64,000 nt of DNA from Sphingobacterium sp. (GTDB lineage: Bacteria > Bacteroidota > Bacteroidia > Sphingobacteriales > Sphingobacteriaceae). A program made the position numbers and the translations under genes. Shown here one piece after another: positions 9,801 to 18,057 of this stretch (position 1 is its first letter; each line of letters starts with the position of its first letter). A model generated the notes under the pieces. It made no database searches. It worked only from the letters and a program-made list of their open reading frames with translations, and was not told the DNA's origin. The stretch spans positions 310,001-374,000 of the forward strand of contig JAITTY010000017.1 in NCBI GenBank assembly GCA_031286695.1, written 5' to 3'.

Positions 9801-10158
9801 TGGTGTAATCCAACAATTCTCTGCTCTTAAAGCCGATAGATGATACACTGATCTGGTAGCCCTGTCCGGCTGGAATCTGATCGAACGAAAAAGTTCCGTC
9901 AGGTCTGCTGGTCGTTGTTTTTTTCAATCCACTTGTCGCATTACGTACGGTAACCGTTGCTGAAGGGATGGGCTTTCCGGTTTCATCTTTGATTATTCCG
10001 TTAATAGAAGCATTTTGTTGGGCGTCAGCAAGAAGATAGCTTGTTGACAAAAGCCCCATGAGGCCTAAACGTAGTGCCCAGTTTACGTCGGCTCTAATGT
10101 TGGATCTCAACAATAGCATAGTCAGGATACTATGCTTGGAAGGTAAATAATTGTGCAT
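6802..10158 (-). CDS. SusC/RagA-family TonB-dependent transporter without STN domain (PUL 1)
   Basis: About 1118 residues counted from the ATG at 10158. An upstream in-frame ATG at 10200 would overlap the FecR gene by 17 bp. After the signal sequence comes a carboxypeptidase-regulatory-like domain (S-I-N-G-I-I-K-D-E-T-G-K-P-I-P), then the plug with L-Q-E-V-V-V-T-A-L-G and the V-I-R-G-N-N-S-L / Y-V-V-D-G-V-P-I segments, then a long barrel ending in G-I-N-L-T-V-G-L. There is no N-terminal STN signalling domain, although the genes directly upstream are a FecR anti-sigma factor and an ECF sigma factor. It imports the SusD-captured substrate across the outer membrane. Confidence 0.93.
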   Translation of the reverse strand: MHNYLPSKHSILTMLLLRSNIRADVNWALRLGLMGLLSTSYLLADAQQNASINGIIKDETGKPIPSATVTVRNATSGLKKTTTSRPDGTFSFDQIPAGQGYQISVSSIGFKSRELLDYTITDRDKLAINISLESSAQNLQEVVVTALGIKREKKALGYTVAELKGDELTQGKETNVANALSGKVAGVQVSRAASGAGGSSKVVIRGNNSLIGNSQPLYVVDGVPIDNQNISSPNQSGGTDYGDGIGNINPEDIETMSVLKGPNAAALYGQRGSNGVILITTKSGQAGKTRFSYGTDFSLGNGLVLPDFQNVYGQGLNGTFTHFRKDDGTIVSMSEALKNGYSGMPKMSAGRDRTTRASWGAKMEGQTYEDAYGNILQLTPKPDTYSSFFQTEKQFVNNLSIDGGTDKVNYRFSFANTDVKGYIPTNTLKRNNFGLRTQAKITDKFHIDIKANYIGQKGQNRPTLADAADNPAYLFISQPRSLGNDIMAQYKWTAQEISRQLGFSGLTEGLEKTYATNSSTANPFWTIHENHNEDRRDRIIGLLRLSYDFAPWLKVTATGGTDFYTDQRFRYRPINTYQSLNRKGDIREEVIRAREDNFDVLASSNFKLTDDIKLSANLGASHQSRYMRMTGNSGNQFIVPNLFVINNTTTNSYIFDLIESKINSAYLSGQFSYKDYWFVDFSARNDWSSTLSKENNSFFYPSVSSSLVLSDAFKWQSEALSFAKIRASWAQAGSSGNPYQLTGAYSLNQYTHGGIPMASYTEIIPDPNLKNELTTSIEAGADLRFLKNRLSFSFTYYQAKTKNQILDVPIAPSSLYVKNRINAGEISNRGIEFVLGATPIKSESGFEWNTTFNYNRNRNKVESLYPGVESFLLATDRGINVVAEVGKPFGQLIGTQFAWIKDEQGNRLIDPTTGLPLRTAGRVETDLGNAQPDWLGGFANTFKYKGFNLYALVDIRQGGVIFSQSNREQIIYGTSKKTLEGRDGTYIAEGMVGQKDGSGNWTSTGTKNSKQVAAQDYWNMVASDKEVMVSEEMINDMSYIAMREISLSYSFPKKMMPHKLVNSLKLGLYGRNLFYFQRKTDGFSPEASAFNVNNSSIGIESTSLPMMRTFGINLTVGL

Positions 10159-10183
10159 AATTTGTGGGTTAATTGAGTGAATT

Positions 10184-11209
10184 TTATTCGGTTTGTACAT
10201 GAATGGTTATGCTATGAAGTGCTTGGATATCAGCTAGCATGTTGACGTATGCGGATGCCGTATTTTTATACGTCCCACTATAGTATTTATCTTGTATATC
10301 TGAAGGTTCAAAGCTTAGTTTAACCGCATAATTATGACTGATGATATGAAGTACATCTTGCAAAGGGAGGTTTTTAAAGATGAGTTGTCCACTTGTCTTT
10401 AGATATGATCCCCTTTTGCTGGATTGAGAAGCATTGATTCGGGTTTCGGCGACGATCTGTTGCTGCTTGCGGTCAATGCTGATTTCTTCATTGGGTTGAA
10501 ACTGTAGATTTAAGGTCTGTTTATTTTCAGGATTCTTATTGCTTTTGACTTCAATACGACCTTCATATAGTTTTATCTTCGTAATCGCGGTACCCTCTTC
10601 GTCGACACTGAAAACGGTGCCAAGTGCCGTTGTTGTCAAACCTGCCGTATGAACGCGAAAAGGCTTCGCCTTATCCTTTGCTACAGTAAATTTGGCTTTT
10701 CCCTTTAATTGGATTTCTCGCGAGCTAATCGTTGTGAAATCTGAACTGAATTTTACTTCAGAATTGGGATATAGATCGATCGTGGATCCGTCTGGTACTG
10801 CAATTTGTTGAATGGTATTACCTGAATTGATATAATATAAATTACTTGGTTGCTCCTGCGGTGCTGTATGGACTTTCTTGGTGCTGCGATGTACAGTGTT
10901 ATGTTCAGGTAAATCGATCTGATTTAACCCCAGCAAAGCTCCGATTCCAATGAAGATGATAATGGCCGCATATTTTAACCAGTTAAAACGATCCTTGTTT
11001 TTTTGCCTTATTTGTGTGAAGATATGCGCTTTTATTTCCTTTTGGTTTTTAAAATCCGAATCCACCTCATATTCTTGCCATTCCGTCTCCGGCATAAAAT
11101 CCTCCCAATAAAACTCTTTATTGGCGATGGCATGCTCTACTGCAGCAATTTCTTCCGCATTGGCTTTACCGCTGAGGTATTTGTCGATGAGTGTTTTTGT
11201 AATCTTCAT
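10184..11209 (-). CDS. FecR-family anti-sigma factor
   Basis: A 341-residue inner-membrane anti-sigma factor. It has a cytoplasmic N-terminal helix region, one membrane span at about residues 78-97 (Y-A-A-I-I-I-F-I-G-I-G-A-L-L-G-L), a periplasmic FecR domain (about 120-220, with the V-P-D-G-S-T-I-D-L-Y-P-N-S core) and a C-terminal DUF4974 domain (L-I-F-K-N-L-P-L-Q-D-V-L onward). It would hold the ECF sigma factor encoded 42 bp upstream until signalled. The SusC gene follows closely downstream. That transporter lacks an STN domain, so how the signal reaches this FecR is unclear. Confidence 0.93.
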   Translation of the reverse strand: MKITKTLIDKYLSGKANAEEIAAVEHAIANKEFYWEDFMPETEWQEYEVDSDFKNQKEIKAHIFTQIRQKNKDRFNWLKYAAIIIFIGIGALLGLNQIDLPEHNTVHRSTKKVHTAPQEQPSNLYYINSGNTIQQIAVPDGSTIDLYPNSEVKFSSDFTTISSREIQLKGKAKFTVAKDKAKPFRVHTAGLTTTALGTVFSVDEEGTAITKIKLYEGRIEVKSNKNPENKQTLNLQFQPNEEISIDRKQQQIVAETRINASQSSKRGSYLKTSGQLIFKNLPLQDVLHIISHNYAVKLSFEPSDIQDKYYSGTYKNTASAYVNMLADIQALHSITIHVQTE

Positions 11210-11251
11210 GTATAAAGATTACGATCGAAAATGAGGTAGCCCCCAAAGAAA

Positions 11252-11782
11252 TCAAAAAATAATTTGCACCAGCATACTGAACAATAAAGCCTTCCGAATG
11301 GTTTTTAGTGCTAGCGTCAGTTGGTTTTCTACGGTTTTCGTCGATATGGCCAGCTTTTCAGCAATTTCTTGATGCGAAAGATTGGAAAATCGGCTTAGCA
11401 TAAAGATCTCTTTGCGTTTCTTTGGTAATTTATCGACAATTTCATGAAGTGTGGATGAAAGTTGTTTGGCATAAAAATCATCATGAGGACTATGCCTTAA
11501 GACAACTGCCTGATTGTGATCCAAAAGTTTCTTTCGATTATACTCTGCTTTGACCAAATCGAGCACTACTGTTCGGGTGATACAGAAAATCTGGGATTCT
11601 ATGCTGGCATCGATATTTTTAGCGCTCATATTTTTCCAGAGTTTGATAAATACACGTTGTACGGTTTCTTCGGCTAAATAAGAAGATTTTGTTTTGTTGA
11701 GTGCATATTGGTATACTTTGGAACTCCATAGGTCAAAGTATTCCTCAAATCTTCGGACAATAAACGTATAATTGATTTCCAT
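11252..11782 (-). CDS. ECF RNA polymerase sigma factor (partner of FecR at 10184)
   Basis: A 176-residue sigma-70 family ECF factor. Region 2 includes L-A-E-E-T-V-Q-R-V-F-I-K-L-W. Region 4 includes L-P-K-K-R-K-E-I-F-M-L-S and the HTH L-S-H-Q-E-I-A-E-K-L-A-I-S-T-K-T-V-E-N-Q. It is the first gene of the sigma-FecR-SusC-SusD order that is standard for Bacteroidota surface-signalling loci. It presumably directs transcription of its own operon or of the SusC/D genes. I see no clear TAnnTTTG element in the short upstream gap. Confidence 0.93.
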   Translation of the reverse strand: MEINYTFIVRRFEEYFDLWSSKVYQYALNKTKSSYLAEETVQRVFIKLWKNMSAKNIDASIESQIFCITRTVVLDLVKAEYNRKKLLDHNQAVVLRHSPHDDFYAKQLSSTLHEIVDKLPKKRKEIFMLSRFSNLSHQEIAEKLAISTKTVENQLTLALKTIRKALLFSMLVQIIF

Positions 11783-11860
11783 AGTGTAGGCTTGGAATAA
11801 ATGAATTTAGCGATAATGCGCTTTCGCTCCAAGTTTTTCAAGGAATATTTTGATCTGATT

Positions 11861-12226
11861 TTACTGAGCTTGACCCGTTTTCTGGATAATTTTGGCGCTG
11901 TGATTGTATACTCTTAATGTGATGGTGGCTCCTCGATTGGATGAATTTTGGAAGGTTACACTGCTGTTTTGGGCAATTTTTAAGGTATATATTTTGTTTT
12001 TTTCCATATTGATATTTTGGGTATCATTGTGAATTTGCAAAGTGGTATTTGATTTTTCTACGGCATCCAGAGAAAATAAACTGGCATCTTCACTTGCGAT
12101 AGTCAAAGAAGTATGTGCTGGGATCGATGTATTGATGTACAATGAATCTTTTTCTTTTTTTCCTATACCGTGAATTGTACAGGACTGTAAAGTGATAAAA
12201 AATAATAAAACGGAAAATAATTTCAT
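11861..12226 (-). CDS. Small hypothetical lipoprotein
   Basis: About 121 residues counted from the ATG at 12226, which puts a normal lipoprotein signal (lipobox L-Q-S-C) directly at the N terminus. An ATG at 12259 would add 11 residues. The mature part is threonine/serine rich and looks all-beta, with alternating hydrophobic residues. No family is recognised. It lies 78 bp upstream of the ECF sigma gene on the same strand, so it may be the first gene of that operon or a separate unit. Confidence 0.6.
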   Translation of the reverse strand: MKLFSVLLFFITLQSCTIHGIGKKEKDSLYINTSIPAHTSLTIASEDASLFSLDAVEKSNTTLQIHNDTQNINMEKNKIYTLKIAQNSSVTFQNSSNRGATITLRVYNHSAKIIQKTGQAQ

Positions 12227-12535
12227 ACTTATAGGCGTTTTGGAATATAGACCCTTCATATCCTGTATTGGCCATCTTTTAACATTGCTCCAGTTTGGAT
12301 AATTGCAGTAAAAAGATAAGAACGTAGCAGGTCGCTATAAAAATAAGAAAAATCATACGAAATAGCTACCTTGGAAGTAATATGCTTAATTTCTGTATAA
12401 ATACAGGTTTGAAGTATTTATACCCCTTCTTGGTTGTTTGATACGGGTGTTTCTAAAGTCGTATTTGGACTGGCATAAAGTTTGAAATTCACCCAGCTGT
12501 AATAAAACAGAATATTCACATTAAAACATCGACGT

Positions 12536-12931
12536 ATGAAAAAATTAATTCAAACACTGGGACTAGGTATGCTTATTTTAACAGTATTAGTAGGCTTTAC
12601 ATCATGTAGCAAAGATGATGATCCGGCTGATAACGATCTTTTTTTAGGAAAATATGAAGGTACTATCGCATATGATGATATGAACAACAATGACAATGAT
12701 GTTGCTGCTGGAGAAGGAACGGTTACCGTAACAAAGGTGGGTGATACCTATAATTTTGCTTTTGGAAATGGCATTCCAAATCTCAACGGAGTAGATTTTG
12801 AAAAAAAGGATAACGTCTTGGTCAACATTGGTTCAGCAGGTACGGGAGTTATCCGTATTGATGCCGGTAAATTGACTATTGGTTATACAAAAGACGGCAA
12901 AGCGTGGACAGCGAATTGTAACCGGAAATAA
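12536..12931 (+). CDS. Small hypothetical lipoprotein
   Basis: A 131-residue protein with lipoprotein signal peptide (lipobox F-T-S-C, about residue 24) followed by an acidic linker (S-K-D-D-D-P-A-D-N-D) and a compact beta-rich domain with many glycines. The architecture matches small Bacteroidota lipocalin-like or DUF-type lipoproteins, but I do not recognise the family. It stands alone, 128 bp before the CsbD gene. It is divergent from the lipoprotein at 11861. Confidence 0.7.
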   Translation: MKKLIQTLGLGMLILTVLVGFTSCSKDDDPADNDLFLGKYEGTIAYDDMNNNDNDVAAGEGTVTVTKVGDTYNFAFGNGIPNLNGVDFEKKDNVLVNIGSAGTGVIRIDAGKLTIGYTKDGKAWTANCNRK

Positions 12932-13059
12932 TACGACGAATAGTAGAAAGTGCTTGTTTACCAGGTGAATGTTGTGAAATTAACATTTTATAACATTATT
13001 TTTTAAACGATTTGCAGAGCAATACTGTTCTATTAACAAACAATAAAAGGAAAATAATT

Positions 13060-13245
13060 ATGAGCGAATTAACATGGAAAGGCCGTTGGAATGAAATCAA
13101 AGGTAAGGTAAAACAACAATATGCTGATCTTACTGATGATGATCTATTGTATGCCGAGGGCAAAGAAGACGAATTGGTAGGTAAGCTTCAAAAGGAGACT
13201 GGTAAAACACAAGATGAGGTAAATAAGTGGTTAAATGATTTGTAG
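13060..13245 (+). CDS. CsbD family stress-response protein
   Basis: A 61-residue protein matching the CsbD family: W-K-G-R-W-N-E-I-K-G-K-V-K-Q-Q-Y-A-D-L-T-D-D-D-L near the N terminus and G-K-x-Q-x-x-x-G-K-T-Q-D-E-V in the second half. The true start is the ATG at 13060; upstream in-frame codons give a tail that does not look like the family. CsbD proteins are small, cytosolic, charged proteins induced by general stress, with unknown biochemistry. A strong terminator follows, so the gene is probably a short monocistron. Confidence 0.9.
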   Translation: MSELTWKGRWNEIKGKVKQQYADLTDDDLLYAEGKEDELVGKLQKETGKTQDEVNKWLNDL

Positions 13246-13262
13246 ATTTAATATTGTGTGAT

Positions 13263-13300
13263 AAAAAAGCGGATAACAGCATTTGTTATCCGCTTTTTTT
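13263..13300. terminator. Strong terminator after the CsbD gene
   Basis: The stem is GCGGATAACA / TGTTATCCGC (13269-13278 and 13284-13293), flanked by an A run and a T run, which extends the pairing and makes it usable in both directions. Confidence 0.93.
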
Positions 13301-13353
13301 ATATAAAAGACTTATACAGCTATTTCCGTCTTTTCGGAAAGCTTTCTTGCTCG

Positions 13354-13399
13354 TTGGATTAAAGTTCATAAGCTATTTGGATTAAAGTTCATAAGCTAT
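13354..13399. repeat. Perfect 23-bp tandem duplication
   Basis: Two adjacent identical 23-bp units, the first at 13354-13376 and the second at 13377-13399, beginning TTGGATTAAAG. They sit in the non-coding stretch between the CsbD terminator and the ECF sigma promoter. Confidence 0.9.
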
Positions 13400-13541
13400 A
13401 ATGAGCAATGTAACATTTTTTAGGGATACTCTCTATTTGATTTAGTCGTCACTTTAATTTATATTTGAGTAATCAATTTATGAACCGATAAAATTTTTAA
13501 TTCTTTAAAATGTGCTTAATGCCTGTTTAATATAAGTTGAA

Positions 13542-13549
13542 TATTTTTG
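13542..13549 (+). promoter_or_regulatory. Candidate -7 element TATTTTTG before the ECF sigma gene
   Basis: Exact TAnnTTTG match, with the ATG only 19 bp further on, so the leader would be very short. Confidence 0.45.
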
Positions 13550-13568
13550 CGACTGACTAGGAAAAACC

Positions 13569-14165
13569 ATGAGTGATACTAAAGAAATATTTTTACTGAA
13601 TGTACGGCTCAAAGAAGGGGATCATAACGCTTTTATGGAAGTTTATGAAAAGTACAATAAAGGAATATATCACTTTATAAATAAGTTCATTCAAGATACT
13701 GATACAATTGATGATATTATCCACGATGCATTTCTCAACCTTTGGAAATATAGATCTAATATCAAAAATAACCTATCGCTACAAGCTTACCTTTACCGCA
13801 TTTCGAGGAATATTATATTCAAACATCTGAAAGAAAAAATGAGGTCTGCCGAGGCAATTCTGGAAACCTCAAGTAATATTCAGTCTTTTGATAATTCGCC
13901 ATCTGCTGATTATTCACTTGAAAGTAGTGAGTATGATAAAATTTATGAGTTGGCCATTGGTCAATTGCCGCCGCAGCGCAAGCGTATTTTTATGATGTCT
14001 AGAGAAGAGGGGTTGAGCTATAAGGAAATTGCCGATCATTTAAAAATTTCACCCAACACAGTGAAAGAGCATATGTCCTTGGCAATGAAAACTATTCGTG
14101 AATATATTGCCAAGGATCATGGTATTATCTATGCACTTCTTTTTCTTTATACATTAGGTCGGTGA
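13569..14165 (+). CDS. ECF RNA polymerase sigma factor, not adjacent to a FecR gene
   Basis: A 198-residue ECF sigma factor. Region 2 contains I-D-D-I-I-H-D-A-F-L-N-L-W-K. Region 4 contains L-P-P-Q-R-K-R-I-F-M-M-S-R-E-E-G-L-S-Y-K-E-I-A-D-H-L-K-I-S-P-N-T-V-K. The C-terminal tail is hydrophobic, as in many Bacteroidota ECF factors next to FecR genes. No FecR gene adjoins it. The nearest FecR without its own sigma gene lies at 21554-22708, at the far end of the minus-strand SusC/D cluster that converges on this gene. The two are likely partners split by a rearrangement, which is an inference. Confidence 0.9.
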   Translation: MSDTKEIFLLNVRLKEGDHNAFMEVYEKYNKGIYHFINKFIQDTDTIDDIIHDAFLNLWKYRSNIKNNLSLQAYLYRISRNIIFKHLKEKMRSAEAILETSSNIQSFDNSPSADYSLESSEYDKIYELAIGQLPPQRKRIFMMSREEGLSYKEIADHLKISPNTVKEHMSLAMKTIREYIAKDHGIIYALLFLYTLGR

Positions 14166-14279
14166 TCTCCAATGACCTGTTTTCTGGGTGCTTTGATCAA
14201 CTATATTTTAATTGGCTGGAACGATTTATATGGAATCTTGTACTTTGATCCAACTTAAAAAAAATAATAGGAGCGGAGA

Positions 14280-15092
14280 TTAGTTGATTTTAAATGTAGC
14301 AAGAACAGGAAAATGGTCAGATTCTTTATTTGCCCAGGTATACACAGCATATGCTTTTGGACTAATCGCATCAATAGGGGCATATAGCAGGTAGTCTATT
14401 GTTCGATTTGCACCCGTCGTTGGAAAGGTAAATTGATCGCAGTTTCCATTTAGACAGCCCACAGAAAAGTATTTACGTAAAACATTCATCGGGTTGGAGG
14501 TGGGGAGGCAATTAAAGTCGGCTCCTACGATAACGGGTTTGTCAAAAGACTTTGCCAATGCAACAAAGTCATTTGCTTGCTTAATCCGGTTTCTTTCATC
14601 ACTTAAGTGATCAAAATGCGTGCTGATAAAATAAAAAGCTTTGTTATCTTTTTCTATTAAAATGCGGGCCACCGACCTGCGCTCTCCGCCTAATGTGGGA
14701 TCTACTTCCAGATTATAGGCAACTCGCTCCTTAATGGGGAGCTTGCTTAGTATTGCATCCCCATATTCACCGTTTTGTACATTTATGGCTTTAGCAAAGA
14801 AATAATTCATCCCTGTTAATAAGGCTAGTTCTTTTGCAATATCGCCATTGTTTTTGTTTCGATCGGTAAATTTATCCACCTCCTGCAATGCCAGTAGGTC
14901 AGGGTCAGCACGCTTGATAACATCTGCAATTACTTTAAGATCGGGTATCCCTCCGGTACGGGCTCCAAAAATGTTATAGGTCATTATTTTTACCGTTGTT
15001 TCTTTTTTTTCTGGCTCAGGTGTTGGTAGGGATGGACTTTTGCTACAGGCAAAATGGAGTATTGCCAAGCAGGCTACGATGAAGTGTCTCAT
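14280..15092 (-). CDS. Endonuclease/exonuclease/phosphatase (EEP) family lipoprotein
   Basis: A 270-residue EEP-fold protein with a lipoprotein signal (lipobox H-F-A-C, about residue 16). The active-site landmarks are visible in order: M-T-Y-N-I-F, A-L-Q-E-V-D (metal-binding Glu), V-G-A-D-F-N, and the final S-D-H-F-P-V (catalytic His). It would hydrolyse a phosphodiester or phosphomonoester at the cell surface or periplasm; nuclease, sphingomyelinase-like or sugar-phosphate activity cannot be separated. It is the last gene of the SusC/SusD/DUF1735 cluster, which suggests the imported substrate carries phosphate esters. Confidence 0.85.
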   Translation of the reverse strand: MRHFIVACLAILHFACSKSPSLPTPEPEKKETTVKIMTYNIFGARTGGIPDLKVIADVIKRADPDLLALQEVDKFTDRNKNNGDIAKELALLTGMNYFFAKAINVQNGEYGDAILSKLPIKERVAYNLEVDPTLGGERRSVARILIEKDNKAFYFISTHFDHLSDERNRIKQANDFVALAKSFDKPVIVGADFNCLPTSNPMNVLRKYFSVGCLNGNCDQFTFPTTGANRTIDYLLYAPIDAISPKAYAVYTWANKESDHFPVLATFKIN

Positions 15093-15111
15093 TGGAAATT
15101 TTTATTTTATG

Positions 15112-15144
15112 AAAGCTGCCCCAATAAATTTGTGGAGCAGCTTT
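15112..15144 (-). terminator. Hairpin between the DUF1735 and EEP genes
   Basis: An 8-bp perfect stem, AAAGCTGC / GCAGCTTT, with a 17-base loop. It lacks a clean U run on the minus strand, so it could be a weak terminator or an RNA-stability hairpin inside the operon. Confidence 0.35.
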
Positions 15145-15154
15145 TCGTGGTTAA

Positions 15155-16159
15155 TTAAAAGGCTTCAAGTTCAGCAATAGCCGTGGTGTCACCATTTCCG
15201 GCACTATTGAGTACAGTAACTTTAAAATATTTGGCATTTGCACTCTTCTCAAAGTACATGGTCGCTGCGGTTTCTTCTGAAGATGCTCCGATAATAAAAA
15301 TCCCGGCACTCTTCCAGCTTTGACCGTCTATACTTGTTTCGATTTGCACAGTCTTAGGAAATAGATAGGCATTGCTGGTTCCAGTTCTTCCATATAACTT
15401 TAGGCCATGAAGGGTATGTTCGTGAGCCATATCAACTGTTACGTGGTGCGGATGTGTTGGACGCCAGCCGTTTACTTTTCTATAGGTAGAGAGCCAGCAT
15501 GTTGTTTTATCACCGTCGATACAGAAAGGTGCTCTTCCACCAATGGCATCATAATCATCGTCAGAGAAGTCAATTATTTTCCATCCTGTCAATGGGATCG
15601 GAGGAAATGGATTGCTCTCGTATACACCGTTAACAATATAATAGGTGGTCTGTAACCCCTTTGTAATTGGAAGTTCTGGTGACACGTTTTTTATGCTTAC
15701 AGGGATAATGTACGATTTTGTGCCCCCTAGATTTATCGCATTGACCCGGAGTTTGGCTGAATTGCTACCGCCAAAGTTTCGGTTAATTTCCACTGTGGGG
15801 CTTTCAAGGGCATAACTTCCCGCAGGTGGTAACTCATAGTTACTGTTATTTTGAATGTTGTATTCAGCGACTTTACTTGCGTCAATTGCTAGCTCAATGC
15901 TGATTTTCTGTGCAAGTTTGTCCAATCCGCCATATCCTGCACCGATAGTGGTTTCAACCCATTCATCTTTTATGTTGTAGGATTGGAGGATAGCGCCATT
16001 AGCTGCAGATTGTAGATAGACACTTCCATATTGCTTTGAATTTTCGATATTCAGTTCAGGTTCCTTGCAAGCCTGAAATAAGGCTATGATCGATAAGCAT
16101 AGAAGGACGCCGGAGTACTTCCAGCGATTTGTATGTTGGTTTTTATTGAATTTTTTCAT
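15155..16159 (-). CDS. DUF1735 / discoidin (F5/8C) domain surface lipoprotein
   Basis: A 334-residue protein with a lipoprotein signal (lipobox L-F-Q-A-C, about residue 31). Residues about 45-170 match DUF1735-type domains: a beta-sandwich with the N-x-N-Y-E-L-P-P-A-G pattern. Residues about 190-334 look like an F5/8 type C (discoidin) carbohydrate-binding module, with the I-D-G-D-K-T-T-C-W-L-S-T-Y core and a terminal A-I-A-E-L-E-A-F. It is probably a surface glycan-binding protein of this PUL, filling the SusE/F position. It lies 19 bp after the SusD gene. Confidence 0.82.
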   Translation of the reverse strand: MKKFNKNQHTNRWKYSGVLLCLSIIALFQACKEPELNIENSKQYGSVYLQSAANGAILQSYNIKDEWVETTIGAGYGGLDKLAQKISIELAIDASKVAEYNIQNNSNYELPPAGSYALESPTVEINRNFGGSNSAKLRVNAINLGGTKSYIIPVSIKNVSPELPITKGLQTTYYIVNGVYESNPFPPIPLTGWKIIDFSDDDYDAIGGRAPFCIDGDKTTCWLSTYRKVNGWRPTHPHHVTVDMAHEHTLHGLKLYGRTGTSNAYLFPKTVQIETSIDGQSWKSAGIFIIGASSEETAATMYFEKSANAKYFKVTVLNSAGNGDTTAIAELEAF

Positions 16160-16178
16160 GGTGACTAAACGGATTAAT

Positions 16179-18047
16179 TTACCAGCCTGGATTCTGAACT
16201 AAGTTGATGTTACGTTGGATTTCTGTCTGCGGTATTGGAAATAAATAGAAGCTCTTGCGGAAAACTCGTGTTTCGAATTTAGTTCGCTTAAAAAACGCCA
16301 TATCGGTATTGGAAGTTCCTGCTTCGACGTTCATTCCGTAAAAAGCTCCCCCATCTGTTTGCTCTGCAATTTTCCATCGACGGGTATCGAAATAACGCAA
16401 ATGCTCCATCGTAAGCTCTATCCGTCTTTCCGTTCTGATCTGTTGCCTCATTTCAGCTTGGTTGAGTCCCGAGCCTAGCGCCGGAATTCCACCTCTTAAA
16501 CGGATTTGGTTTAAATATTTTAAGATATCTGCATGTCCTGGGGTATATTCATTCAGCGCTTCGACATAGTTAAGTAGGATTTCAGCATAGCGCATCATCA
16601 CCAGTGAACGAGCTACATTGTTTTGGGTGGGGTGGTATGTTGGGGATATATTTTTTCGGAACAAATAGCCGGTTTCCGAATAATCGTGTGAACCACCTTT
16701 TCCAGATTCACCTGAGTAGTATAGTTGTATTTCCCGTACACCGAGACTAGAGGTCGTATTTATCCAATCGCTGCCACTATAGGTGATGGCGGCATAGAAG
16801 CGTGGTTCCCGATTGATATACATATTGAAAGTTGACTTTGACCGTGTGGCGCCTGGAGCCGTAAACGTACTGAAGCCTGATTCTGTATAACCGCTCGCTG
16901 TATTTATTTTGGGGCTTCCATCACTAGCATAACCAGTGATCGGAGATTCTCCATTGGCCATTCTGTAAGTGTCGATCAGTTGTTGCGTAGGCCCCATAGA
17001 GGCGTATCCACTAGCCAACCGTGGTGTACAGGATCTTTGGTAACTACCGAGATTGTTCGAATTGCGAGCGAGTATCCATTCGATATTCCATGAATCAAGG
17101 AACACATCCCTGTAGGAGAGAAAACCGTCTATTGAACCATCACTTTTTGTTTTCTTGTATAGGCCGAGCTTACCTGAGGATTCAGCGTAGTCTATAATTG
17201 TCTTCGCTGCATCTGCTGCTTTTTTCCATTTGTTATTATCAGATGTAGGGTTAAATAGTGCCTTCCCATCATTGTTTAACACACCGTTAAAATCCGGATT
17301 GCCATTAAAAAGGGGGCTGGCAGCATAAAGGAGTAGCTTGCTCTTGATTGCCCGGCAAAGTACTTTGCTTGCGCGGCCCATATCATTTTCAAGTACATTG
17401 TCTCCGGAATAGTAATGTTCTATATCAAGATCAGCTTCAGCCTGATTTAATTCAGATACGATGTAGTCTACACATTCGTCGTATGAACTCCTTGGTATTT
17501 GCATTGCCGGATCGGTAAGAGGTAGATCTGGATCTATCTCCTGATCGCCAAGTAAAATGACAGGTCCGTATTGCTTGAGCAATTCAGCGTAGAAAAATGC
17601 ACGTAAAAACCGTGCTTCTGCTTTTCTTCTCTTGATGAAATTCTGCCCTTCGCGGTCCTCTAATATTTGTTTATTACCCTCTATGTTATTGATAAAAGTA
17701 GTGGCTGTTCGAATTCCTTTGTAGTAATGTTCCCAAAAATTCCAATAATTTGAGGAGGCATTCCAGTTCCCCAGGTTTACGCGAAAAGGATTGTTTCGTT
17801 GCGACACATCGTTATCGTCAGACAACACATCCCAAGGGGTGTCATTGGTCCGATGGGCTTCATCGCGGATATAACTATAGGTGTTTGCCAGCCATTTTTC
17901 TGAAAGATCCCTTCTGTTAAAAACCTCCTCGAGCGAAAGACGGTCGTCCGGAACCTGATCTAGGTAATCTTTACTGCACGATATATGGAATGTAAACAGA
18001 GCAGTTATTAGTGTGCTATATATAATATTTTTAAATACTGTTTTCAT
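16179..18047 (-). CDS. SusD/RagB family lipoprotein (PUL 2)
   Basis: A 622-residue SusD-like surface lipoprotein (lipobox H-I-S-C, about residue 24), longer than average. Typical features are K-D-Y-L-D-Q-V-P-D-D after the lipid Cys, the R-R-K-A-E-A-R-F-L-R-A-F-F-Y-A-E-L helix, and the C-terminal V-E-A-L-N-E-Y...I-R-L-R-G-G-I-P / R-R-I-E-L-T-M-E-H-L-R-Y-F-D block. It pairs with the SusC gene directly upstream (10-bp gap) to capture a ligand for import. The ligand is unknown. Confidence 0.94.
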   Translation of the reverse strand: MKTVFKNIIYSTLITALFTFHISCSKDYLDQVPDDRLSLEEVFNRRDLSEKWLANTYSYIRDEAHRTNDTPWDVLSDDNDVSQRNNPFRVNLGNWNASSNYWNFWEHYYKGIRTATTFINNIEGNKQILEDREGQNFIKRRKAEARFLRAFFYAELLKQYGPVILLGDQEIDPDLPLTDPAMQIPRSSYDECVDYIVSELNQAEADLDIEHYYSGDNVLENDMGRASKVLCRAIKSKLLLYAASPLFNGNPDFNGVLNNDGKALFNPTSDNNKWKKAADAAKTIIDYAESSGKLGLYKKTKSDGSIDGFLSYRDVFLDSWNIEWILARNSNNLGSYQRSCTPRLASGYASMGPTQQLIDTYRMANGESPITGYASDGSPKINTASGYTESGFSTFTAPGATRSKSTFNMYINREPRFYAAITYSGSDWINTTSSLGVREIQLYYSGESGKGGSHDYSETGYLFRKNISPTYHPTQNNVARSLVMMRYAEILLNYVEALNEYTPGHADILKYLNQIRLRGGIPALGSGLNQAEMRQQIRTERRIELTMEHLRYFDTRRWKIAEQTDGGAFYGMNVEAGTSNTDMAFFKRTKFETRVFRKSFYLFPIPQTEIQRNINLVQNPGW

Positions 18048-18057
18048 TTTGCTTGAA

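Noticed and set aside
7059..9848. Several open frames antisense or out of phase inside the SusC gene (for example 7177-7485, 8425-8739, 9536-9808).
   Set aside because: The SusC frame explains the sequence fully with family motifs; these frames have no family-like content, start signals or promoters.
13354..13399. Possible CRISPR-like repeat.
   Set aside because: The units are directly adjacent without spacers and there are only two.
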